Part shown: positions 26,078 to 35,643 of the stretch, piece after piece
Position numbering within the stretch: position 1 is the stretch's first letter
Layout of the letters: each line of letters opens with the position of its first letter
Assembly (NCBI GenBank): GCA_016584305.1
Contig: JACEEZ010003605.1
Coordinates: 92,001-156,000, forward strand
Length of the DNA: 64,000 nt
DNA from: Chionoecetes opilio
Lineage: Eukaryota > Arthropoda > Malacostraca > Decapoda > Majidae
Direction of reading: 5' to 3'
Position numbers and translations under genes: made by a program
Notes under the pieces: model-generated
The model's input: the letters and a program-made list of their open reading frames with translations, nothing else
The model's database searches: none
What the model was told of the DNA's origin: nothing

Positions 26078-26780
26078 ATCCAACTGAGCGAAAACACTTT
26101 CCCAAAATGTTTTGGTGACGTTTTGGGAAATCAAGCCGGGACTGACGATAAGAAACAATATGTCCTGGTCACTGACCATTAATGACTAATGATTTGAAAA
26201 ACTGCAAGCAGGAAGTTAAGGCCGTGAGTGAGTTCCCAGACATCTTTTTTTTTCAATCATTCCCCATAGGAAGCGCCAGGAGGGAATTAAAGGAAATTTG
26301 TCAAGGAGCGTGACGGATGCAAGACACCGCCAACTCCTCTGTCTTCCACTGTTTTAGTCCAGTCAAAATATGACCTGAACCCCTCTCACCCCAAACAAAT
26401 TGCAAGAAATTGTTTTATTGCATTATTTTGTTGTTTCAAGTGTAAATAACGATACAACAAAAGTTTACCAAAATTGGGTTACCGAAAATGGGTCAAAATG
26501 GCGTCATGCTTGATGGCCGCCTCTGCCACTAGAAACACCTAATATTCCAGTTAGGAAGGCGGTTAGCTCTTCCGTACTTTGAAAAGTGTTCATTTCAGTG
26601 AACAAGTGACTTTGGAAAAGTCTAAAAAACAATAACCCCATTATTCTGGGCTCTCAAAAAGATTATAGGCGCAGTCATAATGTCGTGATGTCATCCTGCA
26701 ATGACGTCAATTTGGTTGGTACATGCACTGAGTTAAGTTATTGCTTTCATTCAGCCATTCCAGATTTTAGATTTTACTTT

Positions 26781-26896
26781 GGACAATTTTCTCGACTTGC
26801 CATCTTCTCATGCTCTGAAATGCAAAAGAAATTAATGTTAATTAATTTCTTTTGCATTTCAGAGCATGAGAAGATGGCAAGTCGAGAAAATTGTCC
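26781..26896. repeat. perfect inverted repeat, 56-bp arms, 4-base loop
   Basis: 26781-26836 and 26841-26896 are exact reverse complements separated by GTTA. The right arm contains a plausible splice acceptor (TTTTGCATTTCAG) and the ATG of the coding region that follows; the left arm is its mirror copy. Being perfect, it is either a very young inverted duplication or a fold-back artefact of cloning or assembly. Confidence 0.95.
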
Positions 26897-28905
26897 TTTA
26901 TGTGGCAGTGAGATAGATGGTGAAACGGTGGTGTTTGGTGAAAAGGGGGCTGAAGGAATCAACAAGGCCAGCATCGACAGAGGCGACAGTATCGTGGTAG
27001 TTGCTGGTACCGAGGTGCATAAAAGATGCAGAGTGAGCTATATTAACAAGAAGCAAATATACTTGTTCAAGAAAGCCAAGCTACAACCACCTCAACCTGT
27101 CAAAAGGAGTGCGTGTGTTTCTGTCGGACCTTTCAACAGTAAATCGCACTGTTTGTTCTGTGGCAATGAGATAATAAAATCACCCGGTAGTGCCGATTTT
27201 GATGAATTCAGCTGTGTCAAAACAGATTAATTCGTGGAGGCAACCCTCTCACATGGGTGAGAAGAGATCATGAAGACCTGCAGAAAATTGCAGACAAACT
27301 ACAAGCATTTTCTCCTTTTGCTGATGAAGCATCTTTGCACAATATTATAACAGGTGTAAACGCAAATGAGGATGTGAACGTCCATGACCTGTTTACTATC
27401 GGCAAGGAAACACTAGCAAAGATGGAAGGACAGTCGGTGTTTTCCTTTTCATACAGAAGGAATATGAAGGCAAAGACCTTGGCATCAGCGTCGACAATCA
27501 GAATTGCTGAAGACAGAGCAATAGACTCAGCTTTGTTGTTCCAAAGGTTTCTCGTAGTGTCTCAAACTGCAGAACTTTCACTCGATGAGATCATGAACTA
27601 CGAACTCTCGCCTTATCCTCAAGCACTCTTTGAAGCAAAACAGGTCTTACGGAAGGCAGACAAAGCACAACTGATGCACGCTCTTAAAGCCCATGTCACA
27701 GCCATTTCGGATGAAGCGGTCCTGGAGGCTGCTCCTGAAGCAGAACACAATGTCTTAGATGGAGGTTCCCTTCTTCGTCGGCTGAAGTGGTCTGATGGAC
27801 CTACACCTCCATTGCCAACGACTATGCAGCATTCACTGTGAAACACTATGGCAAGGCTACGGTAGTCTTCGATGGTTACAGTGGTGGTCCAAGTACGAAG
27901 GACAATACACATCAGCGACGGGGACAAAATCGTGAGGGTCATAAGGTGAATATCACTGAAACAACCAAATTCACTGGAAAGATGGAGGATTTCCTTTCCA
28001 ATAACGAGAACAAACAGACACCGATCCACATGATTGCCGATCGCATAAAAATCAGAGGATGTCATGTGATACATGCTATGGGAGATGCTGACTTGGACAT
28101 TGTGAGGACAGCAGTATCAATGTCATCTGAAAAAACTACCACGCTCATAGGCGAGGACACGGATTTGTTAGTGCTACTGCTTCATTACGCATCTCCGAGC
28201 GATGGTACAAAGCTCTACTTCCGCTCAGATAAAGGGAGTCCTACTGTAGTGTATGACATAAAGGTCATAAAGCAGGTTCTAGGTACCGAGATCTGTCAAA
28301 GTCTGCTGTTTCTGCATGCGTTCACAGGATGCGACACCACTTCCAGGATATTTGGAATTGGAAAGCAGTCTGCTCTGCACAAGCTGATAAAAGGTGATCC
28401 AATCCTGCAAAGTTGTGCAAAGATCTTTAGTACACCTGGACAAGACATGGATGTTATTGTAGACTCTGGGTGTGCACTCATAGTGTCTATGTTCAATGGC
28501 AAACCTGGGGACAACCTATCTGCTGTCAGATACACCCGTCTTTACAAAAAAGTGAGTGCGGCCAAAAGCTTCGTGACACCCGAACGACTGCCTCCAACAT
28601 CTTCGGCTACAAAGTATCATTCTCTGAGAAGCTATCTCCAGGTAATGCAATGGATGGGCAAGGGTGAGAATATTGACGTCACTAAATGGGGGTGGAGCCT
28701 ACAAACCAACAGACTAGTTCCAGTGATGACGGACACTGCACCCGCACCAGAAACACTCCTGAAAATTATTCGCTGCAGCTGTTCCAGTGTTTGCAACACA
28801 CACTGTTGTACTTGCCGAAAGCATGGACTAGACTGTTCTCAAGCATGTGGACAATGCCAAAATGGCCATTGTTACAACACGTCGTCAAGATCCAGTATCA
28901 GATGA
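26874..28905 (+). pseudogene. uncharacterised mobile-element protein with FEN1/PIN-like core
   Basis: The start at 26874 is chosen because it follows an acceptor site and opens with a zinc-binding pattern (MASRENCPLCGSEIDGE); a second CxxC pair lies near 27155. The frame is broken near 27229, with probable loss of a segment, and again near 27803. The last part (27838-28905) is open for 355 codons. In it, VIHAMGDADLDIVRTAV, then TTLIGEDTDLLVLLLHY, then LLFLHAFTGCDTTSRIFGIG resembles the acidic clusters and the GxD plus helix-hairpin turn of FEN1/XPG-type (PIN-fold) nucleases. The C-terminus is a Cys-rich cluster (IRCSCSSVCNTHCCTCRKHG). I recognise the family as a common uncharacterised repeat-associated protein of arthropods and cnidarians; nuclease activity and a role in transposition are inferences. 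No DDE signature was found. Confidence 0.65.
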
Positions 28906-28993
28906 TGAAGGGGAAATGTGAAATATGGAAATATGAAGCATTGGTCGCCATCTTTGTATGACGCCATTTTGACCCATTTCCGGTAACCCAATA

Positions 28994-29089
28994 CAATAAA
29001 CCCTTCATGCTCGCGGGGGTTAGGGAACAGAGACATCCGCGAGTATCGTAAATCCGCGAGCATGACATTAGTCATTCATTTACCCCATA

Positions 29090-29127
<38 letters not shown>

Positions 29128-29778
29128 AATGAGTAACACAAAGCCCGCTTAGTTACCAGTCCCTATAAAGAAGACAGTAAGAGAATAAAATAAAAACAGG
29201 GATGAGCCAATTTAGTTCGGGAGGTGTCTTGTTACTCTTCTTTTGAAAAGATTTACGTCATAGGAAAGTGGAAAAGTAGAAACAGGAAGAGAGTTCCAGA
29301 GTTTACCAGTGAAAGGGATGAAAGAGTAAAGATACTGATTAACTCTTGCATTAGGAAGATGGACAGAATAGGGATGAGAGTGAGTAGAAAGTCTTGTGCA
29401 GCGAGGCCGTGGGAGGGGGGAGGCATGCAGTTAGCAAGTTCAGAAGAGCAGTGAGCATGAAAATAACGGTAGAAGAGAGCGAGAGAAGCAACATTGCGGC
29501 GGTGATTTAAAGATTGAAGACAGTCAGTCAGAGGAGAGGAGTTGATGAGACGAAAAGCTTTTGACTCAACCCTGTTTAGGAGAGCTGTATGAGTGGATCC
29601 TCCCCAAACATGTGAGACATACTCCATACATGAGCAGATAAGGCCCCTGTATTGAGCAAGCAATTGGGAGGGAGGAAAAAAAAGACAAAAAAAAAAAAAA
29701 AGGACAAAAAAAAGGGTTGAAAACCCGCGAGTAATCAAATCCGCGAGCCTGAAGCCCGTGAGCAGGAAGGGTTTACTG
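28994..29778. mobile_element. PogoD element with TA duplications
   Basis: Ends are CAATAAACCCTTCATGCTCG and the inverted GAAGGGTTTACTG; CGCGAG/CCGCGAG words recur inside both. TA lies at 28992-28993 and 29779-29780. It sits exactly within the long TIR of the surrounding element, whose pairing resumes on the far side. Its body is a poly-T tract plus a LINE-2x fragment; no transposase. Confidence 0.8.
29230..29660 (-). pseudogene. LINE-2x reverse-transcriptase C-terminal fragment
   Basis: On the minus strand the frame reads LLAQYRGLICSCMEYVSHVW, then SKAFRLINSSPLTDCLQSLN and ends SGTLFLFLLFHFP, the thumb-like C-terminal end of a jockey-like LINE polymerase. It is closely related to 32222-32760. 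The RGLI..CMEY..HVWGG pattern is the usual landmark. No catalytic part is present. It lies inside PogoD, so it moved with or into that element. Confidence 0.75.
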
Positions 29779-29884
29779 TATTGGTAAACTTTCCCTGTAT
29801 TGTTGTTCACACATTAAAGAACAAATAAACACCATAAAACAATATGTTGCAATTATTTTAGGGTTGTTGGCTACTTTGATTAGA

Positions 29885-31484
29885 CTATATTATCTACAGA
29901 TTTTTTTTTTTTTTTTTGCCCGAATTTCTCAGATTTATGTAAATTTTGCAACACTGCTTTTTAGTCGTGCACCTGTTTTCTTATGGTAAACACCTCATTA
30001 CCCGGTCTGTGTTCGGACAATGGCGAAAGAGTTTGTGGCTTTTGGGGCTGTTCCTGGCCTCCTGGAGGTGCTGTTGTTCCTCTGCTTTATCCTGGCTGTA
30101 TTCCTGATATCCCCCACCTGTGAAGCGATCAAAAAAGGTATTGTCTCCGGAGGTGAAGCGGGAAATTCTTCAAAGGATTGACGAAGGTTGGTCTAGTTCT
30201 AGGGTCATGGCACAGTATGATCTTGCTAAGTCTACCCTTTCTGATATTAGGAGATCTAAAGATAAGCTCTTGGGTTATTCTGCTGAGTTTTCTTTTGCTT
30301 CTAAGACTGGAAGAAAAGGCATAAGGAAGGTTATGGCTAAACCTTTGTCAGTAGAATTAGATCAATGTGTTAAGCAGTGGTTCTTGCAACATCGTACTAG
30401 GGGTGTGATGGTTCGTTGTTCGGAGATGAAGATGGCTGCTGAGAAGTTTGCTGGAGAGATAGGTCTGCCAAATTTCAAAGCATCTGATGGTTGACTTTAT
30501 CGTTTCAAACTTCGACATGGTCTTACCAAGCGTAAGTCTTGTGGTGAAAGTTTGGATGCCTCGGAAGAGCATGCAGAGGAATTTCGGCAGACATTTAAGG
30601 ATTTGATTAAGAAGGAAAATCTTTTGCTTGAGCAAATCTACAATGCTGACAAAACAGACCTTTACTATTGCTCAATTCCCGAGAATACCCTGGCCAGTGA
30701 GGAGAAATCTGTGCCCGGTCGAAAACGGTGCAAGTCGCGCGTGTCTGTGATGTGTTGTGCTAATGCTGTAGGCACTCACCGCCTGACTCCTGTGGTGATA
30801 GGCAAGTCAAAACAGCCGCGTTGTCTCCGTGGGATAATGAATAATCTCCCAGTTGTTTATGACCATTCAAAGAAGGCTTGGTTTACTACTTCTTCAAGGA
30901 TTGGTTTTATAAACATCTGGTGCCAGAGATTATTAATTTTCAGACGGAAGGAAGTCCTGCACTACAGCCGCAACCGAGTCCAAGCTCTCCTTCTCCTCGA
31001 CAATGCACCCGCGCATCCTGTCGAGAGTGAGTTGGTTGGTGATAAAGGTTGTATCAGGGTCTTGTATTTGCCTCCTAATACGACTTCACTCATTCAACCA
31101 ATGGACCAGGGTATTATCGTGGCTATGAAACGGCTGTACCGGCGAAGGTTTTTAGAGCAGGTAATGGTGGTGATTGATGGACAGGGATGTTGATGTTGGC
31201 CAGCTGACACTCGACAACCTGCGCAAGTATGATCTCAAATCTGGCATTTTCAACCTGGCTCGTTCTTGGAAGGATGTTTCAGCCAGCACTCAGCACTATA
31301 GATCTATTTATTTACATTATTTATCTTATGTTTAGTGATATTTGCATGACTTGGAAAGGTTCTGTATTTACATAATTTTTTTTTTTTTTTTTTTTTTCTT
31401 CAAATCCTTGCATTATTCGGATTCTTGCATTACTCGGACCACTCCTTGGCCCAATTAGTCTGGATACGCGAGGGTTTATTGTAG
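29885..31484 (+). mobile_element. PogoB element copy 3, transposase-bearing, left end missing
   Basis: The right end (ACGCGAGGGTTTATTG at 31484) is the PogoB terminus. The leader at 29885-30110 matches PogoB copies 1 and 2 (CATTACCCGGTCTGTGTT, TTTGTGGCTTTTGGGGCTGT). The left terminus is gone; homology starts at about 29885, next to the FEN1-like element. A Tigger-type transposase fills the body, tying the short PogoB copies to pogo/Tigger. Confidence 0.8.
30120..31334 (+). pseudogene. Tigger/pogo transposase (PogoB), disabled
   Basis: The frame opens at 30120 with GTG where an ATG is expected, KRSKKVLSPEVKREILQR. Domains in order: CENP-B-type N-terminal helix-turn-helix (residues about 8-50, ending STLSDIRRSKDKL), a second helix-turn-helix/CENP-B box domain (about 70-140), then the DDE_1 catalytic domain with IYNADKTDLYY (first Asp), LLLDNAPAHP (second Asp) and LPPNTTSLIQPMDQGII (third Asp), the DDD pattern of Tigger. 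A TGA at 30492 replaces a conserved tryptophan codon, there is a frame change near 30890 and another near 31185, and the C-terminal tail runs to about 31334. It would have cut and pasted PogoB elements at TA sites. Well supported as a family; inactive as it stands. Confidence 0.85.
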
Positions 31485-32034
31485 ACCAACCTTTGAGTTA
31501 AAACCGCCAGGGACCACTGGCATTTACGAGTTACAGTTCTCCAGTATTGGTGCTAAAGACCAACCAGTATGCATCGTAATTTCTTTTGTGAGTTTGTGAA
31601 GATATATTTTTCAACTTTTCTGGCCAAAATGACTGTTTCCTCATTTAAGGTAAAACCTATCATGATGGATAAAGAAAAGGTAGCATCAGAAAGCAGAGAT
31701 AAGGAGAAAGAGAGAAATATGGAGCAATGGTTTGACCACTCGCCACTCAACTGTACCAGCATCGAGGTACGTATCTGCAATCTGGTCTGCTACATAGGCT
31801 ACAAAATTATGAAATGAACTGCAAACAATTTTGAACACTTTCTACCAGTAATTTAAAGGGTAGAGACCCAATATTTTTTTTGAGCACTAATTTGTTTAAA
31901 AAGTTGTGGTTGTTCCAAGCTCAAATTCCTTACAGTTACAATCTATACCAAATATCACTATATCTATCAGGAAAACAACTTCTAACATCAATATCTATGT
32001 GTCTAGGTTTTCTTGTTTTATGTTTAGATCTCAC
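31485..32034. other. unassigned stretch downstream of Tectonic exon
   Basis: A plus-strand open frame at 31569-31817 has no recognisable features and is probably chance. No further Tectonic exon was recognised here, so the next exon of that gene either lies beyond the PogoB element or is lost. Confidence 0.6.
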
Positions 32035-32191
32035 AAAGCTGCATTTTCTGCCCTCATCGTCTAGTCCAAATGGCATATAAGACAACAAACTGCCCTCACC
32101 TGGCCTCCACAAATAGAGTCCTGTAGAGTCATTTACAGACACAGACAGCAGACCATCAGTTGTACTGTTTTCCTCCTCTGTGCTCTTGTAC
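32035..32191 (-). CDS. tctn: Tectonic-family protein, downstream exon
   Basis: This 157-base exon is bounded on the minus strand by a poly-pyrimidine tract plus CAG acceptor (32192-32205) and a GTGAGA donor (32029-32034). Joined to the upstream exon, the split ATG codon is restored and the frame stays open. The 52 residues include LSVSVNDSTGLYLWRPGEG and MPFGLDDEGRKCSF, matching in position the segment of Tectonic proteins that follows the conserved PGY-x-VG-x-P motif and ends in a FG-x-D...C pattern. Tectonics are secreted or membrane-attached proteins of the ciliary transition zone (MKS/B9 complex). The later exons were not found. Which paralogue it is cannot be told. Confidence 0.75.
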
Positions 32192-33273
32192 CTGAAAAAA
32201 AAAAAAATGTGGGTCCCTCTGAGGGATGCATATCTCAATTTAATTTGGGAGGTATTTTGAAACTCCTCCTTTGAAAAAATTAGAGTCATAGGAAGGTGGA
32301 AAAATAGAAACAGGAATAGAGTTCCAGAGCTTACCAGTGAAATGGATGAAGGAGTGAAGATACTGGTTAACTCTTGCATTAGTAAGATGGACATAATATG
32401 GATGCGAGTAAGTAAAACATCTTGTGCAGTGAGGCTGTGGGAGGGGGTGAGGCATGCAGTTAGCAAGTTCAGAAGAGCACTGAGCATGCAAATAGCAGTT
32501 GAAGATAGCAAGATAGGCAACATTGCAGCGGTGATTGAGAGATTGAAGACAGTCAGTTAGAGGAGGGGAATTGATGAGGTGAAAAGCTTTTGACTGCTTC
32601 CTGCTTAGGAGAGCTGTATGAGTGGATCCCCTCCAAACATGAGATGCATACTCCATACATGGGCAGATAAGGCCCTTGTACAGAGCAAGCCGCAGGGAGG
32701 GAGAAAAAAATTGACGCAGATGCCACAGGACACCAAACTTCATAGAAGCTGATTTAGCAAGAGATTAGATGTGAAATTTCTAGTCAAGATTTTTTACTAA
32801 GCTTTATGACCTTTTATTGAGTACAGTACTCTAAAAACTTCAAGTACTCCATAGAATACTTTATACCCCACCACAACCAAAGAGTGATTGAAGATTCCTC
32901 CTGCTTCTCTTCTTTATACATTTAGCTTCAACAGCCTGCCTTTTTAAATCCTATCTATCACTACACTACATGTCCATCAGTGCTTTTTGGATTAGTTTGG
33001 TTTCAGTGCCGATAGCTCTGTAACAAAGCCACTTTCTTGGACGGAAAAAAACAAGACATATGTATGTGTACATGCCCAATCATCTACCCATTCAAATGAT
33101 ATGACCTACCATTGCTCTAATTAAGGTCAGATGAACGAACCTCTACAGAAATAGAAAAAAAATATTACGCCTTACAATACACTGATTTTCTGACATACGT
33201 ACTTATATACAACTTAAAACTTAATATGAAAAAAATAATACTTGAGAAAAGTGATGATACAACTGAAACTCAC
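32192..33273 (-). other. Tectonic intron
   Basis: A 1,082-base intron lies between two exons that join in frame; it has a GT donor (ACTCAC on the plus strand at 33268-33273) and an AG acceptor at 32192-32194. It contains a LINE-2x fragment at 32222-32760 in the same orientation as the gene and is otherwise AT-rich without features. Confidence 0.75.
32222..32760 (-). pseudogene. LINE-2x reverse-transcriptase C-terminal fragment in intron
   Basis: An open frame of 167 codons on the minus strand (32240-32743) reads LRLALYKGLICPCMEYASHV, then KAFHLINSPPLTDCLQSLNH and ends FPPSYDSNFFKGGVSKYLP, the C-terminal end of a jockey-like LINE polymerase. It is the same family as 29230-29660 and 38737-40090. 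No 3' tail or target duplication is obvious. It lies in the sense direction of the Tectonic gene, within its intron. Confidence 0.8.
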
Positions 33274-34376
33274 ATGACATAGCCAGCCAGGACGGGCCTC
33301 CCCACTAGGTACCCAGGCTTCCCAGACCTTTCTGAGAGGCCCAGGAGCACCACATCATCCACTTCAGGGATATGATCACTGGGGTCACATGAGGCATTAC
33401 TGGAGGTATCCCTGTGGTGGAAGTCGACCATGAAATGCTGGAGGAGAAATACCAGAGGTGTGGCCGAGAAAGGGGGAAGCTTATGTTCTGGTGGTGTAGA
33501 ACATGTTTGGTTTTTCTCCATTGTGCATGGATCCTCCCGTTGTTCTGGAAACACTGGAATATTACCCAGAGTGAAAGTGGCAGCAATATCAACTATGCCT
33601 GGCCCTTCCCATGCCAACTGGTATTCCACAGCTAACACAACATTGTTGCACCAGCCAGCTTCCATGTCAAGGTAAGGCAGTCTGCTCCCCTCCAGGTTGG
33701 TAGTGGTGTTTTGAGCCCAGGCAGTGGGTATTCCTCCTCCTTGCACTTTAATGAAATTTGTAATATCTTCCATCCACTTATATTCTACAGAGGCATTCAC
33801 AAGGTCCAGACTACTCAGGTTCCCGATGACTTGTAGAAAGCCTGAGGGAGAGCCTGAGGAGACCCCACCAGATGGCTGGAGGTAGCTTGCCAAACTCAAG
33901 GCTGCTTCGGACTCACACTTTTCTGGAGACATGATAGTGAAACACTTATGGTCAAGGTTCTCCAGGAAATGCACAGGAAAAGTGTCCACACAAACACCTT
34001 CCATCACAGGCTGAGGGAGCACCAGTGGTCCTTCCACCACTGTTCCACCCATGTCCTTACCCATCATTACCTGTTCTCCATATACATAATGGAGTTGGTA
34101 TGTCTGGTCTGGGACTCTAATTCCCTCCTCCTGGTAACTGTACTGTTGCTGTCTCACCTTTGCCAGGTACTTCTCATAGTCCCTAATTGCCTGGTGAGGA
34201 GGGTAAAAAAGACCAAGGTAAGGGGTGTTTTCTTTCACTGGACAGAAAAAACTGTGCCACTCTGGGGCAAATGGCACTAAGTACTTGCAGGTAAAGGTAG
34301 GAGTTGATCCCTCTTTCTGGCCTTGTGCAACAGGACACTGACAGCAAGGGATATTGGTGGCAGTGGTGGCACAGTC
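33274..34376 (-). CDS. tctn: Tectonic-family protein, large exon
   Basis: An 1,103-base exon: acceptor TTTCAG at 34377-34382, donor GTGAGT at 33268-33273. The frame is open throughout, 367 codons plus two bases. The exon opens DCATTATNIPCCQCP, the end of a Cys-rich segment, followed by a long body with CVDTFPVHFLENLDHKCF near residue 140, two later Cys clusters and the C-terminal GKPGYLVGRPVLAGYVM. The VDxFPxHFLENxDHxC and PGYxVGxPxLAG motifs identify the Tectonic (DUF1619) family, ciliary transition-zone proteins acting with MKS/B9 partners in ciliogenesis and Hedgehog signalling. Several NxS/T sequons fit an extracellular protein. The signal peptide and first exons are not in recognisable form upstream. 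Vertebrate homologues split this part over many small exons, so the single large exon is unusual. No frameshift is seen, so I take it as a functional gene, incompletely shown. Confidence 0.85.
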
Positions 34377-35643
34377 CTGAAAGACATATGTAGAGATATA
34401 CTTAACAGCATTAACATATTTACAATATTATCACTTTCCCTTGCTTACTGACAAAATTCAAAGCATTGCATCCAAAAGTAGGTATTCATTATGTAATACG
34501 TGTGAAACCAGCAACCATCAGTAACAGTCACTACCTGGTGCGCTAATATGCTCAATCTTCCAATCTGTGGAACATCACCCCTCCTCCTCTAATTCTCATC
34601 TTCTTTTCCTCATCAAAACCTAGGTGTCTGTGAATACTGACAGCAGTCCCTTTTCTGCTACCTCTTACTTTCTCTATCCTCATTTTCAAAACAAAGCTGG
34701 CTGCTGTATTATGTAACGAGAGAAATTACATTAATAGGGGAAGAGATGAAATAACTTATAAGTATCAATAACCCTAACGAGTAATTTCCTCCAACCTCCA
34801 GTCCTGAATCACTGGTTAGGGAGAAAGGCTTATATTTTAAGCCAGTGAGTAATTAGCCACGTAGCGAAACGAAGTGAGAAGGGGAGTTCAACATTAGGAT
34901 ACCTTAAAAAGCAACCAGACGCTCGCTGAGTTAAGGGTCCCTGTGGGAGGTGATATTCTCGCCCTTGTAAGGTTAGTAGGAGAAGGTTTATAGGGTAGAG
35001 ATGTTGGGGACTAGGTGATTCCTTTTTTTGACATAGGGACTAATAAATTTTATATTACCTAGGGTCCCAATAGGACCGCTGGGGGGACCGGGTGGCCAGC
35101 GGTCACAAATTTAGCAAGGGTGGCAGCTACAGCGTATTACAGCCACCGTGTGAGGCCAAGGAGAGAGAAGGGAACAGAAAAATGAGGGGAAGGAAACTTT
35201 GGAAGTGGGATAGACTACATTATATAGGACAACGGCTTGAGCACTGTATGTGCGTACGTTAAAGTGGTAACAGTGCAACCGAATGTTACAGAGATAGTAA
35301 ACTCCCTTAGGATACGACTGAGCACTTACATGCGAAACGTTAATGGGTTTAAAAAGTGCAACCGAAGTTACCAAGATAGAAAACTACATTAGGATAAGGG
35401 CCCTTGAGCACTACGCGTGCGTATCGTTAGGGGATAAAATTAGAATTAAGACAATGTGAATGATAAATTATTAAAATTTATTACAAGCAAAGGGAGAAAT
35501 ATATTAATGATTATTTATTATGAATTATTATTTGTTTCAAACAGTATTTACCTTTTTTTCCTTACATCTTTTATTTTAAATTCATTTATATTTTTTTTTC
35601 CCCAATTGATGTGGGGGGTGGCAGAGAGTAACCAGGACTGTAG
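34377..35643. other. unassigned stretch upstream of Tectonic exon
   Basis: Probably intron or 5' flank of the Tectonic gene. No exon was recognised. The sequence is of mixed composition with short A/T-rich runs; a GGACCGCTGGGGGGACCGGG patch near 35070 and a repeated word (TGAGCACT... TGCGTA near 35240, 35320 and 35410) are the only local features. Confidence 0.6.

Larger units (their letters stand above)
26382..29866 (+). mobile_element. 3.5-kb element with FEN1/PIN-like ORF and long imperfect TIRs
   Basis: The two flanks pair as inverted repeats. The inner part is nearly perfect over about 34 bases (TTGGGTTACCGAAAATGGGT then CAAAATGGCGTCAT at 26474-26507 versus its complement at 28961-28991). 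Beyond an intervening PogoD (28994-29778) the pairing resumes outward, imperfectly, through AAGTTTACCAA and ATTGTTTTAT to about 26382 and 29866. Outer limits are approximate and no target duplication could be read. The coding region is 26874-28905. Confidence 0.7.

Noticed and set aside
31569..31817. 82-codon frame as a host exon
   Set aside because: No homology recognised, no convincing splice context, and an equally long frame lies on the other strand.
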